Source: Actinacidiphila sp965342175
GTDB lineage: Bacteria > Actinomycetota > Actinomycetes > Streptomycetales > Streptomycetaceae
Direction: 5' to 3'
NCBI RefSeq assembly: GCF_965342175.1
Contig: NZ_CBDRBL010000004.1
Span: 62,001 to 126,000 of the forward strand
DNA: 64,000 bases
Every line of letters starts with the position of its first letter. Positions within the stretch are counted from its first letter, which is position 1. Below, piece by piece: positions 41,524-50,383 of this stretch. A program made the position numbers and the translations under genes. Under the pieces are notes generated by a model, which did no database searches, was not told the origin of the DNA, and worked only from the letters and a program-made list of their open reading frames with translations.

Positions 41524-42291
41524 TCATCCCACGGGCTTGGCGTACCGCAGGTCCACGGTTCCCGAGTAGCCGGGAAGAGTCACCCGCCGTTCGTCCTCGA
41601 CCTTCCAGCCCAGTCCGTAGGCCTGGACGTACTGCAGGTAGTTCTGGATCGCGGGGCTGGCGTCGAGCGCCTGGTGCAGCTTCTCCCGGTCGCCGACGGC
41701 CGTGATGGTGTAGGGCGGCGAGTAGACGCGGCCCTGCAGGATCAGGGTGTTGCCGACGCAGCGCACCGCGCTGGTCGAGATGAGCCGCTGGTCCATCACC
41801 TTGATGCCGGAGGCGCCGCCCGCCCACAGGGCGTTGACCACGGCCTGCAGGTCCTGCTGGTGGATCACGAGGTCGTTGGGCTGGGGGTCGGGCACGCCGG
41901 GAACGAGCGGGGTCGCGTCGGGCGGCGCGTCGTCGAGGGTGACGGAGACGGCGGGGCCGGTGAGGGCGACGGTGCCGGCCTCCGCGCCGAGCCGGGCCAG
42001 ACGCTTGCGGGCCGCGTCGCTGACGCCGCTGTCGGTGTGGGCGAGCGCGTCGACGTCGCCGCGTACCCCGGCGAGCTCCTTCTCCAGTTGCTCGTTCTGC
42101 CGGCTCTTCTCCTGGACCCGGTCCGACAGGCGCAGCAACGGGTCGTCGGTACGGATGTCCAGACCCTTGGCGGTGTCGAAACTCATCCAGAACAGCAGGC
42201 CGGCCATGGCGAAAACCCCGGCGCTGAGCACGCGAAGCACCACAGACCGGGCGGATCGGCGGGCTGGGGAGGCGTGGACCGGATTGCTCAC
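41524..42291 (-). CDS. DUF881 family membrane protein
   Basis: 255 residues. A membrane helix (LRVLSAGVFAMAGLLFWM, about residues 20-37) is followed by a coiled-coil stretch (EKSRQNEQLEKELAGVRGDV) and the DUF881 domain (LTGPAVSVTLDDAPPDA, VNALWAGGASGIKVMDQRLI, SAVRCVGNTLILQGRVYSPP). DUF881 proteins sit near division genes and are poorly characterised. The GTG at 42291 is preferred over a TTG further upstream because AAGGAG lies about 10 bp before it. Divergent from crgA (137 bp). Confidence 0.85.
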   Translation of the reverse strand: MSNPVHASPARRSARSVVLRVLSAGVFAMAGLLFWMSFDTAKGLDIRTDDPLLRLSDRVQEKSRQNEQLEKELAGVRGDVDALAHTDSGVSDAARKRLARLGAEAGTVALTGPAVSVTLDDAPPDATPLVPGVPDPQPNDLVIHQQDLQAVVNALWAGGASGIKVMDQRLISTSAVRCVGNTLILQGRVYSPPYTITAVGDREKLHQALDASPAIQNYLQYVQAYGLGWKVEDERRVTLPGYSGTVDLRYAKPVG

Positions 42292-42427
42292 CGTAGCCTT
42301 ATCTCCTTCCAACCCGAGGAAGCACTACGCTAACGGACGCCCGGAGGCATGGACCCACCAGCCGCCCGGCCGCTCATACACGACGTCACACGCGCGGTTA
42401 CGCAGCGCATCGACAGGAGAGTCCCTC

Positions 42428-42682
42428 GTGCCGAAGTCACGGATCCGCAAGAAGGCCGACTTCACTCCGCCCCCGGAGAAGACCACCCCCGTCAAGCTGA
42501 AGTCGGGCCGCGGCTGGGTGGCTCCCCTCATGCTGGCGTTGTTCCTCGTCGGCCTGGCGTGGATCGTCGTCTTCTATGTGACCCAGGGCAGCTTCCCGAT
42601 CGAGCAGCTGGGCAACTGGAACATCGCCGTCGGCTTCGGCTTCATCGCGGGCGGGTTCGTCGTGTCCACGCAGTGGAAGTAG
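42428..42682 (+). CDS. crgA: Cell division protein CrgA
   Basis: 84 residues. The basic start MPKSRIRKKADFTPPPEK is typical. Two membrane helices follow (WVAPLMLALFLVGLAWIVVF and IAVGFGFIAGGFVVS). CrgA is an actinobacterial membrane protein that in Streptomyces delays Z-ring formation and coordinates sporulation septation. The start is a GTG at 42428. The 241-bp gap after the gene holds a cluster of DnaA boxes. Confidence 0.95.
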   Translation: MPKSRIRKKADFTPPPEKTTPVKLKSGRGWVAPLMLALFLVGLAWIVVFYVTQGSFPIEQLGNWNIAVGFGFIAGGFVVSTQWK

Positions 42683-42694
42683 CGGCTCACGCAG

Positions 42695-42896
42695 TTATCC
42701 ACAGGCGTCATCCACAGTGTTGAAAAGGTCGCATGATCTGTGGATAACCACCAGCCGACTGTCACCCCTGTGACCGGTGGTCCGAAGTGCGGACCACCGG
42801 TCGTTTGTTGATCGCGCAGGTCAGGCGGGGTGTGGACGGGCAGGCGCACGGCTTGCCCACAGGATGCACAGGAGGCCTCCGCCTCTCTGTGGATAA
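42695..42896. promoter_or_regulatory. Cluster of five DnaA boxes between crgA and rhomboid gene
   Basis: TTATCCACA at 42695-42703 and its complement TGTGGATAA at 42739-42747 and 42888-42896 are perfect matches to the general box. TCATCCACA (42708-42716) and TTGCCCACA (42853-42861) have one mismatch. Five boxes in 202 bp of an intergenic region, about 19-20 kb from oriC, form a dense cluster. The two flanking genes converge, so this is not a promoter region. Confidence 0.7.
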
Positions 42897-42923
42897 CGTC
42901 GCGGCAACGGTGAGCGTTACGGC

Positions 42924-43778
42924 CTAGGCGGAGATATTCGCGACGCCGGCCCACACCGTCACCGCCACCGCGAGCAGCATCGCCGCGCACGTCCCCCACT
43001 GGATCAGCGCCCGGCGCGAGCGCGGGGCGTACGCCATGGCGGCGGCGATGATCGCCCCGGTGACGAGGCCGCCGATGTGCGCCTGCCAGCTGATGTTCGC
43101 CCAGGTGAAGGTGAACAGCAGGTTGAGTGCGAGCAGGATCAGCACCGGCCGCATGTCCATCCGCAGCCGCTTCAGGAAGACGGCCATCGCGCCGAAGAGC
43201 CCGTAGATCGCGCCCGAGGCGCCCAGCGTCAGCGTGTCCGGGGCCAGCAGCACCACCAGCGCGCCGCCGCCCAGCCCCGCGATCAGATAGAGCGCGGTGT
43301 AGCGGGCCCGGCCGAGCAGGCTCTCCAGCGGGCCGCCGATCCACCACAGCGAGAGCATGTTGAAGGCGAAGTGCGCGAGCTGCTCGTGCAGGAACATCGA
43401 GCTCACCAGCCGGTACCACTCGCCGGGTCCGCCCGCCACGCCGCACTGCACGCTGTCCGGGACGTAGCACGGGGTGAAGAGCCCCAGTGCGGTGACGAAC
43501 GGTCCGCCTTCGGCCCGCGCGAGCAGGAAGACGAGAAGGTTCAGCCCGATCAGGATCTTGGTGACCAGCCGGGGGTCGCCGCCGACCGCGCCGCCCACCA
43601 CCGTACGGGGCTCGGCGGCCTGGGCGGCACCCCGGCCCTCCCGGACACACTCAGGGCAGTGGAAGCCGACCGCGGCGTTGATCATGCACTCCGGGCAGAT
43701 CGGCCGCTCGCAGCGGGTGCAGCGGATGCCGGTCTCCCGGTCCGGATGCCGGTAGCAGTGCACGGCCTGGTCGGTCAT
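42924..43778 (-). CDS. Rhomboid-family intramembrane serine protease with N-terminal zinc finger
   Basis: 284 residues. The N-terminus has a B-box-like cluster of Cys/His (CYRHPDRETGIRCTRCERPI, CPECM, FHCPECV). A rhomboid membrane region follows with six or more helices, the catalytic Ser in LGASGAIYGLFGAMAV, the catalytic His in ISWQAHIGGLVTG, and HEQLAHFAFNMLSLWWIG. It cleaves membrane proteins within the bilayer; substrate unknown. The ATG at 43778 starts at MTDQAVHC. The stop is next to the DnaA-box cluster. Confidence 0.9.
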   Translation of the reverse strand: MTDQAVHCYRHPDRETGIRCTRCERPICPECMINAAVGFHCPECVREGRGAAQAAEPRTVVGGAVGGDPRLVTKILIGLNLLVFLLARAEGGPFVTALGLFTPCYVPDSVQCGVAGGPGEWYRLVSSMFLHEQLAHFAFNMLSLWWIGGPLESLLGRARYTALYLIAGLGGGALVVLLAPDTLTLGASGAIYGLFGAMAVFLKRLRMDMRPVLILLALNLLFTFTWANISWQAHIGGLVTGAIIAAAMAYAPRSRRALIQWGTCAAMLLAVAVTVWAGVANISA

Positions 43779-43801
43779 GTCTCAGCCCTTCGCAACGGAA
43801 T

Positions 43802-43832
43802 CGCCCCGCCCGTGATACGCACGGGCGGGGCG
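43802..43832 (-). terminator. Hairpin after the cyclophilin gene
   Basis: A 13-bp perfect stem (CGCCCCGCCCGTG and its complement) with a 5-nt loop, 17 bp beyond the stop. Confidence 0.85.
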
Positions 43833-43848
43833 CCAGGGTTCCCGGAAC

Positions 43849-44394
43849 TCAGCGGTCCGTGCCGGACTGGCGGCGCTCGATCACCACGGAGCGGATCACC
43901 ACGTCCTCCAGCGGGCGCTGGGTGCGCGGATCGGTCACGGTGGCCGCGATGGAGTCCACGACCTTCTGGCTGGCGGGGTCGGTCACCTCGCCGAAGATGG
44001 TGTGCTTGCGGGTGAGCCACGCGGTCGGGGCGACCGTGATGAAGAACTGGGAGCCGTTGGTGCCCGGGCCGGCGTTCGCCATCGCCATCAGATAGGGCTT
44101 GGTGAAGGCGAGGTCCGGGTGGAACTCGTCGGGGAACTGGTAGCCGGGTCCGCCGGTGCCGTTGCCCAGCGGGTCACCGCCCTGGATCATGAAGCCGGAA
44201 AGGACCCGGTGGAAGACCGTGCCGTCGTACAGGGGCTCATGGGAGGTGGCACCGGTGTGGGGGTCCGTCCACTCGCGGGTGCCCTCGGCGAGTTCCACGA
44301 AGTTCCTGACCGTCTTCGGCGCGTGGAACGGCAGCAGCCGGACGGTGATGTCCCCGTGGCTGGTCCTCAAAGTGGCGTAGAGCTGCTCGGCCAC
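43849..44394 (-). CDS. Cyclophilin-type peptidyl-prolyl cis-trans isomerase
   Basis: 181 residues, a single cyclophilin domain. TVFHRVLSGFMIQGGDPLG contains the catalytic Arg region; MANAGPGTNGSQFFITVAPT and HTIFGEVTD complete the active site. It isomerises Xaa-Pro bonds in cytoplasmic proteins. The GTG at 44394 (VAEQLYATLRT) is chosen because GAAGG lies 8 bp upstream; an ATG 5 codons earlier (44409) would use that site as coding. A 13-bp hairpin follows the stop. Confidence 0.92.
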   Translation of the reverse strand: MAEQLYATLRTSHGDITVRLLPFHAPKTVRNFVELAEGTREWTDPHTGATSHEPLYDGTVFHRVLSGFMIQGGDPLGNGTGGPGYQFPDEFHPDLAFTKPYLMAMANAGPGTNGSQFFITVAPTAWLTRKHTIFGEVTDPASQKVVDSIAATVTDPRTQRPLEDVVIRSVVIERRQSGTDR

Positions 44395-44602
44395 GGTCGT
44401 ACCTTCCATAGTCCTCGATGGCAGGGACAAATCCTCGCATGCCCCGGACCCGCCGCACGCGTCCGTCCCATCGCGGACCGTCCGGCGGACCGCCGCCCTT
44501 GACCCGGATGCCCGTACGCACATGCCGTACCCAGCGGTGGCGGGCATGATTTCAAACCGGGTGGAAAGGCGAAAACCGAACGCCACCGAGGAGGAGGTTC
44601 TC

Positions 44603-45367
44603 GTGACCCGCATCGACAGCGTGCGCGACGCAGCCGAGAGGACGAGGGACAGCGTGCGGCACGCCGCGGACGTGGTGGCGCCGTATGCCGACACAGCGAG
44701 GGTCAACGCAGTGCACTACGCGGACGAGGCCAGGCTCTACCTGGCGCCGCGGGTGTCCGCGGCCGGGCGGCAGGCCCGCACGGCGGCCCGGACGCAGTAC
44801 GACGCGTATCTCGCGCCACGCGTCGACCAGGCCCTGGCGGCGGTGCCGCCCGGGGTCCAGCGGAAGGTGGGGACCGCCGCCCGGCGCACCCGAGCCACCG
44901 CACGTCAGGCGGCGGAGTACACCGGCCCGCGGGTGGGCCAAGCCGTGACCACTGTGCGCAGCGTCGCGGTCCCGGCAGCGGAGGAGGCGGCCACCCGCAG
45001 CGCCGCGGCCGTCGCCGCGCTGCGCAGCCATGTGACGGCGGACGACATCCGCAGGCTGGAGCGCAGCCGGGAACGCCGGGCCCGCACCGGACGGGTCGCC
45101 ACATGTTTCCTGCTTGCGGGCCTGGTCGCCGGGGCGGGTTTCGCCGCCTGGAAGTGGTGGAGCAGCCAGACCAGCCCCGACTGGCTGGTGGAGCCCGCAC
45201 CGGCCACCGAGGTCGCCGACCGCGCCTCCCTCGACGGCGGCATCGAGGCGGATGCCTCGTTCGGCAAGGTCGACGGCTCGCCCATGGACGCCCTCGACCC
45301 CGAGGTGCAGGCCAAACAGGCGGAGGCGGACTCCGACGACCGCCGCGGGCGCGGTGACACACCGTGA
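44603..45367 (+). CDS. DUF5324 family protein
   Basis: 254 residues. Residues 1-150 are a run of amphipathic, Ala/Arg-rich helices with repeating pattern (DSVRDAAERTRDSVRHAADV, YLAPRVSAAGRQARTAA and YDAYLAPRVDQALAAV), resembling apolipoprotein-like or phasin-like proteins. One membrane helix (CFLLAGLVAGAGFAAWKWW) precedes an acidic tail. The start GTG 44603 follows a strong GAGGAGGAGG ribosome site. Divergent from the cyclophilin gene; a hairpin follows. Function unknown. Confidence 0.85.
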   Translation: MTRIDSVRDAAERTRDSVRHAADVVAPYADTARVNAVHYADEARLYLAPRVSAAGRQARTAARTQYDAYLAPRVDQALAAVPPGVQRKVGTAARRTRATARQAAEYTGPRVGQAVTTVRSVAVPAAEEAATRSAAAVAALRSHVTADDIRRLERSRERRARTGRVATCFLLAGLVAGAGFAAWKWWSSQTSPDWLVEPAPATEVADRASLDGGIEADASFGKVDGSPMDALDPEVQAKQAEADSDDRRGRGDTP

Positions 45368-45411
45368 GGTGACGACCGGGCGCCGGCGGCGGCCGGACCC
45401 GTAGGACAGGG

Positions 45412-45443
45412 GGGCGGCGGACCCGGCAAAGGGTCCGCCGCCC
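45412..45443. terminator. Hairpin between convergent DUF5324 and SARP-like relic
   Basis: A 13-bp perfect stem (GGGCGGCGGACCC and its complement) with a 6-nt loop. Confidence 0.85.
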
Positions 45444-45471
45444 TCGCGCGTACGGCCCGGTCGGCCGCCGC

Positions 45472-46939
45472 TCACCGTCCCGAGGACGCGGGCACGGGAT
45501 CGTCCCCGGCCGGGTCGGGGATCCGCGCCGGCACCCCGCGCAGGGTGCACAGCGCCACGACGGCACCCACGGCGAGCAGCACCGCGCCCACCCCGGCGGT
45601 GACCTGGACGCCCGCCGAGCGCCTCCCGGCTCGTCGCGAGGACCCGCACTCGGGGGCACGCGGCCAGCAGCTCCGCCACCATCTGGGCGACGTCGGCGAC
45701 CAGATGCTCGCAGTTGTCCAGCACGAGCAACAGCTCCCGGCCGGTCAGGGCGGCCGTGAGACGGGCGAGCGGTAGGCCCTCCGGGCCCGGGACCTGGCGC
45801 CCGGCGGCTCCGGCCAGCGGGCCCGCCTCCCGCAGGCCCACGGCGCCCGCGATCGCCTGCGGCACCTCGGAACCGTGGGTCAGCCCCGACAGGTCCACGA
45901 AGCAGACCTCCCCCGGGTGGCGCCCGGCCGCCTCCACGGCGATACGGGTCTTGCCCGCACCGCCGGGGCCGATCAGGGTGACCAGCCGGGCTCCGGCGAG
46001 CCGCGCGCCGATCCGCGCCAGCTCCTCCTCACGGCCGATGATGCCGGTCAGTTGGGCGGGCAGGCCGTGCCGGACGAAAGGCCCGATCCGGTCGCCGTCG
46101 GGCGCTGTTTCACGTGAAACAGCCGAGAACCCGGCATCGGGCACACCCCCGCCGACCCGGGAGACGGCACGTGACACCGCGGCCGGCGTGGGACGGGAGG
46201 GGCGGGGCCGACCGCGCAGCACCGCCAGATGCGCCTCCGCCAACTCCGGGCCGGGATCCGCGCCGAGCGACTCGGCGAGTTCACGCCGCGCCTCGTCGTA
46301 CACCCGCAGCGCCTCCGACTGGCGTCCGCTGATGTGCAACGCCTCCATCAGCCGGGCGCGCAGCCGTTCCCGCAGCGGGTGGCTCGCGACCAGTTCCCGC
46401 AGCTCGGCGACGAGTTCCCGGCGGTCCCGGGCGTCCAGCGCCAGCTCGGCGCTGATGCGGTCCTCCACCGCCGCGATCCGCAGTTCCTCCAGCCGCGTCA
46501 CCTGCGCCCGCGCGAAGGGCGGGTCGCCCACATCCGCGAGGGCGGAGCCCCGCCACAGGTCCAGCGCACCGCGCAGCAGAACCTCGGCCCGCTGCGGCTC
46601 ACCGGCGCCCAACGCCTCCCTGCCCGCGGCCGCGAGGCGTTCAAAGCGGTGCACGTCCACCTCGTCCCGGGCGACCACCAGCCGGTAACCCCCGGGAGAG
46701 CGCTCGACGGGCACCCCGAGGGCCGCGCGCAGCCGGGATACCTGGGACTGCAACGCGCTGCCGACCCCGGCCGGCGGCTCGTCCCCGTACAGCCCGTCGA
46801 TCAGCCGCTCGGTGCTGACGATCCGGCCCGCCTCCAGCAGCAGCATCGCCAGCAGCGCCCGCCGTCCCGGGCCCCCGACGGCAGCGGTGGCGCCGTCGTC
46901 CCGCAGCGCCCTCGTCTCCCCCAGAATGCCGAAACGCAC
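45472..46939 (-). pseudogene. SARP/AfsR-like regulator truncated by fusion to the 3' end of a transporter gene
   Basis: The 5' part encodes a normal regulator start (RFGILGETRALRDDGATAAV from GTG 46939), a winged-helix OmpR-type DNA-binding and BTAD domain (PAGVGSALQSQVSRLRAALG, LRVYDEARRELAESLGADPG), and the first part of an NB-ARC ATPase with P-loop LIGPGGAGKTR and LLLVLDNCEH up to VRVLATSREALG. There the similarity stops (about 45625). In the +1 frame the sequence encodes the end of a membrane protein, RSAGVQVTAGVGAVLLAVGA then VVALCTLRGVPARIP with a stop at 45472, as at the C-terminus of MFS transporters. A deletion probably joined two genes. The regulator frame itself stays open far into the antisense of DUF5324. 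Confidence 0.75.
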
Positions 46940-47050
46940 GCCGCCGATTCTGCCGCACGGGCCGGTCGGCGCCACGGGGGAGGACGGTGCGGGCGCGGAG
47001 AACACCCTCGGCCCGGGCCTGCACGCACCCCCGGCCCCGGACACGGGCCG

Positions 47051-47088
47051 GGCCGGGCCGGGACCTCGATGAGGTTCCCGGCCCGGCC
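47051..47088 (-). terminator. Hairpin downstream of tRNA-Ala
   Basis: GGCCGGGCCGGGACC pairs with GGTTCCCGGCCCGGCC (one bulged T), right after the tRNA. Confidence 0.8.
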
Positions 47089-47096
47089 GATCACTG

Positions 47097-47169
47097 TGGA
47101 GCCTAGGGGAGTCGAACCCCTGACATCCGCCATGCAAAGACGGCGCTCTACCAACTGAGCTAAGGCCCC
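47097..47169 (-). tRNA. tRNA-Ala (anticodon TGC)
   Basis: A 73-nt tRNA with acceptor GGGGCCT/AGGCTCC, D-arm, anticodon stem CCGTC/GGCGG around loop TTTGCAT (anticodon TGC), and T-arm AGGGGTTCGACTCCCCT. CCA not encoded. Confidence 0.96.
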
Positions 47170-47280
47170 GTGCCGCAGACCAGCGTACCGGCTGCGGAGA
47201 GGATCACCGACCGAGTATCGGCGGTCCGTAGGATGACCGGCAAGTTCGCGGCCGCAAAGGTCCCCCGTCAGGAGCCCGCA

Positions 47281-47844
47281 ATGGACACCTCGCAGCCGGA
47301 CGCCGCTCTCCGCGTCCAGGACATGCAGCGCACCTGGTACGGCGAGCCGCTGGGCGTGCTGTGCCGCCGGCTCATGGAGATCCTGGGGCTGAACCAGGCG
47401 CGCCTGGCAGGGGTGCTGGGGCTGTCGGCGCCGATGCTGTCCCAGTTGATGAGCGGGCAGCGGGCGAAGATCGGCAACCCCGCGGTCGTGCAGCGGCTCC
47501 AGGCACTCGAGGAGCTGGCCGCGGAAGTCTCCGGCGGAGCCGTGGCCGCTGCGGACGCCGTGCCGCGGATGGAGGAGATCCGCGGCTCCGAGGGCTCCCC
47601 CCTGCTGGCCACCACCCAGAGCCCGACCGCCGCGCCGCCGCCCGCGCGCAGGATCGTCCACGAGCTCCGCGCGCTGCTCCACGACGCGGCATCCCCCGCC
47701 GAGATCGCCGAGGCGGCCGAATCCCTCGCCGACCGCCACCCCCGGCTGGCAGAGTTCCTCCGGGTGTACGGCGCTGGTCCGTCCGACGCGGCGGTCCGGG
47801 ACTACGAGGCGCGGGGGCAGGGGGCGGACGCACATCATGGGTGA
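47281..47844 (+). CDS. Helix-turn-helix DNA-binding protein
   Basis: 187 residues. An Xre-like helix-turn-helix lies at about 35-80 (LCRRLMEILGLNQARLAGVL, LSAPMLSQLMSGQRAKIG). An Ala/Pro linker and a helical C-terminus follow (HELRALLHDAASPAEIAEAA, HPRLAEFLRVYG). The last 8 bp overlap the kinase gene, so the two are co-translated and probably functionally linked; the HTH protein could be a substrate of the kinase (inference). The start ATG is supported by AGGAG about 9 bp upstream. Confidence 0.85.
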   Translation: MDTSQPDAALRVQDMQRTWYGEPLGVLCRRLMEILGLNQARLAGVLGLSAPMLSQLMSGQRAKIGNPAVVQRLQALEELAAEVSGGAVAAADAVPRMEEIRGSEGSPLLATTQSPTAAPPPARRIVHELRALLHDAASPAEIAEAAESLADRHPRLAEFLRVYGAGPSDAAVRDYEARGQGADAHHG

Positions 47845-49117
47845 GGTGTTCGCGGGCCGGTACGAACTGGTCGACCCGATCGGGCGAGGCGGCGCGGGAG
47901 AGGTGTGGCGCGCCTGGGACCGGCGGCGCGGCCGCTACGTGGCGGCCAAGGTGCTGCTGCAGGGCGATGCCCACTCCCTGCTGCGCTTCGTCCGGGAGCA
48001 GGCGCTGCGCATCGACCACCCGCACGTCCTCGCCCCCACGAGCTGGGCGGCCGACGACGACAAGGTGCTGTTCACCATGGACCTGGTGCGCGGCGGCTCG
48101 CTGGCGCACCTCATCGGCGACTACGGTCCCCTCCCGGCGCACTATGTCAGCGTCCTGCTCGACCAGTTGCTCTCCGGCCTGACGGCGGTGCACGCCGAGA
48201 ACGTGGTGCACCGGGACATCAAGCCCGCCAACCTCCTGCTGGAAGCGACGGGGACCGGACGTCCGCACCTGCGGCTGTCGGACTTCGGCATCGCCATGCG
48301 CATGGGGGAGCCCCGCCTCACCGCGACCCACCACGTGGTGGGCACGCCGGGATACTTCGCCCCGGAGCAACTGCTCGGCGCCGAGCCGGACTTCCCGTCC
48401 GACCTGTACGCGACCGGGTTGGTCGCCCTCTACCTGCTCAGCGGCGCCAAACCCGACGCCGAGGCGATCGTCACCCAGTACGTCCACGGCATGCCCCGGG
48501 CCCCGCACGGCGTCCCCGGCCCTCTGTGGGAGGTGATCGGCACCCTGCTGCAGCCGGACCCGGAGGCCCGCTTCCGCACCGCCTCAGGTGCCCGCGCGGC
48601 CCTGGCGGCGGCGGTCGAGCTGCTGCCGGACCGGGAGCCGGACGAGGAGGCGATCGAGGTCTTCGACCAGATCGGGCCGCTGCCCGCGGGGTTCTTCGCG
48701 GACGGCCCGGTCGCGCCGGCGCCGTCCGCGGAGGGGACCGGAAGCATGACCGGAAGCTTCCGCCTGCAGCCGCCCCCGGCATCCGCCCCACGGCCACCCG
48801 CGGGTGCCCAGGAACCGGTCACCCCGGCGCCGTCTCCGCCGTCTCCGCCGTCTCCGCCGACACGTCCCTACACGGACACCGTCACGGGCGCCGCCGCCCC
48901 GGTCGCCGCTCCCGCGGCACCGCTCGCTCCGCCGGTGCTCCCGCCCCCGTCCGTCACACCGCCGGCCCAGGTCGCACCGCCGGCGCCCTTCACGCAGGCC
49001 GCCGCACCCGCGCCCGCGCGCCGCCCGGGCCCTCCCGCCAAGGCCGTCGTGCCGATGCTCCTCGTCGCGGCCCTCTGCCTCGCCTTCGGCTTCTGGGCGC
49101 TGTCAGCGACCTCCTGA
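47837..49117 (+). CDS. Ser/Thr protein kinase with C-terminal tail anchor and no extracellular domain
   Basis: 426 residues. The kinase domain (about 7-260) has IGRGGAGEVWRAWD, VAAKVLL, VVHRDIKPANLLLE, LSDFGIAMRM and VGTPGYFAPEQLLG. A Pro/Ala linker of ~130 residues leads to a single membrane helix at the very C-terminus (VVPMLLVAALCLAFGFWAL), leaving only STS outside. It therefore lacks any sensor outside the cell. It overlaps the HTH gene by 8 bp and its 3' end overlaps the convergent secreted-protein gene by 15 bp. Confidence 0.92.
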   Translation: MGEVFAGRYELVDPIGRGGAGEVWRAWDRRRGRYVAAKVLLQGDAHSLLRFVREQALRIDHPHVLAPTSWAADDDKVLFTMDLVRGGSLAHLIGDYGPLPAHYVSVLLDQLLSGLTAVHAENVVHRDIKPANLLLEATGTGRPHLRLSDFGIAMRMGEPRLTATHHVVGTPGYFAPEQLLGAEPDFPSDLYATGLVALYLLSGAKPDAEAIVTQYVHGMPRAPHGVPGPLWEVIGTLLQPDPEARFRTASGARAALAAAVELLPDREPDEEAIEVFDQIGPLPAGFFADGPVAPAPSAEGTGSMTGSFRLQPPPASAPRPPAGAQEPVTPAPSPPSPPSPPTRPYTDTVTGAAAPVAAPAAPLAPPVLPPPSVTPPAQVAPPAPFTQAAAPAPARRPGPPAKAVVPMLLVAALCLAFGFWALSATS

Positions 49118-50383
49118 GGCCGCGGCAGGCGCGCGCCGCGCGATCACCGTCCAGACTCCCAGCGAGAGCAGCAGCACGACGCCCGCGCCCAGGGCCGCGA
49201 AGCCAAGGGCGTGCAGCAGCGGGTTCCCCGAGCCGGGCCCGCCCGGCAGCCCCAGGCCCTCGTCCGGGTCGCCGTCGTACGACGGCCCGGCCTGCTCGGC
49301 GCCCTCGAGGACGACGCGCAAGGTGACCGGGACGGCGCCGGCGACAAAGTCCGCGACCTCCGGATGCACCGACACCGCCAGGTAGTACCAGCCGTCGAAA
49401 CGGGCCGCCGACACGGCGTCGCCGCTCTCGTAGCGGTTGGCGTAGGCGACCCTCCCGGTCGTGGCGGTGACGGAGGCCTGCTCGCCCCGGTAGGAGGCGG
49501 TGCCGGTGCCGACGAAGGCCCAGCGCGGGTTGTAGACCTCCACGCGCACACCGGAGCCGCTGAAGCCGCCCGGCCTCGTCCCCTCGGCGTTGGCGAAGTC
49601 CACTTCGGCGAAGGCCTGTTGCCCCCAGCCGACCGGCACGCGGTAGAAGCGTGTCTGACCGGGCAGCACCTCGTCCTTCCAGACCCCGGCGCCGAGGATC
49701 CCCGCGCGGCCGAGGTCCGCACCGCCGGTGACGTCGCGGGCGGGGCCGGTCGCGGGCACCGGCGTCCGCGTGGCGGGGCTGAGGGCGGGACCCGGCGCGG
49801 CTCCGGCGGTGAGCGCGGGCTCGTCGGTGAGGCGGATCTGCAGCGGCCAGGGCGCGGCGTCCGAGGTGCCCCGGGACACGCGGGTCACCTCCAGGACGTA
49901 GGCATGGGCTTCCTGGCACGGCCCGTCACCGCCGACGGTGCGCTTGACCCAGGTGCCGATCGGACGCGCCGCCCCGTCGGCGGAGAACGTCCGGCGGCCG
50001 CTGTCGCAGCGGGTGCCGTCGGTGCTGGCCAGCGCCAGCTCGATGCCGTCCCCGTACGCCACCGCGGCGCCCGGGCGGGGCAGCACGAAGACCGCGAGGT
50101 AGGACGAGTGCACGGCGTCCAGGTCGAGGGCGTAGTACATGGCGCCCTCGTCCGCCGCCAGGGTGTCCTGGTACAGGACGCCCGGCTCGAGGCGCGGGGC
50201 GTCCGCGGTGCTCGCCCGGCCCCGTATCCGCTCGCCCTGCGGCTGCCAGGAGGCGACGGCCGGGCCGGCGGACGCGGCAGCCGCCGATGCCGGCGTCCCC
50301 GCCGCTGCCACCACGGCTGGAGCCGTCACTCCCGCAAGCAGCGTGAGCGCCGCCGCAACCGAGGTGAGCGCCCTGCGGATCAT
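49103..50383 (-). CDS. Secreted/membrane-anchored protein of unknown function (paired paralog A)
   Basis: 426 residues. Signal peptide of about 38 residues, a large beta-rich extracellular region and a C-terminal membrane helix (ALGFAALGAGVVLLLSLGVW) with a basic tail. Two similar halves each begin with a DTLAADEGAMYYALDLDA or DEVLPGQTRFYRVPVGWGQQ segment, suggesting duplicated jelly-roll or PPC-like modules. Its ATG overlaps the stop of the related upstream gene (ATGA). No enzyme motif is visible. It looks like a von Willebrand-operon or secretion accessory type protein, but I cannot name it. Confidence 0.75.
   Translation of the reverse strand: MIRRALTSVAAALTLLAGVTAPAVVAAAGTPASAAAASAGPAVASWQPQGERIRGRASTADAPRLEPGVLYQDTLAADEGAMYYALDLDAVHSSYLAVFVLPRPGAAVAYGDGIELALASTDGTRCDSGRRTFSADGAARPIGTWVKRTVGGDGPCQEAHAYVLEVTRVSRGTSDAAPWPLQIRLTDEPALTAGAAPGPALSPATRTPVPATGPARDVTGGADLGRAGILGAGVWKDEVLPGQTRFYRVPVGWGQQAFAEVDFANAEGTRPGGFSGSGVRVEVYNPRWAFVGTGTASYRGEQASVTATTGRVAYANRYESGDAVSAARFDGWYYLAVSVHPEVADFVAGAVPVTLRVVLEGAEQAGPSYDGDPDEGLGLPGGPGSGNPLLHALGFAALGAGVVLLLSLGVWTVIARRAPAAASGGR

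Noticed and set aside
44552..45471. C-terminal extension of the SARP-like frame antisense to DUF5324
   Set aside because: After the fusion point the frame has no regulator similarity; DUF5324 on the plus strand has a strong ribosome site and family match.
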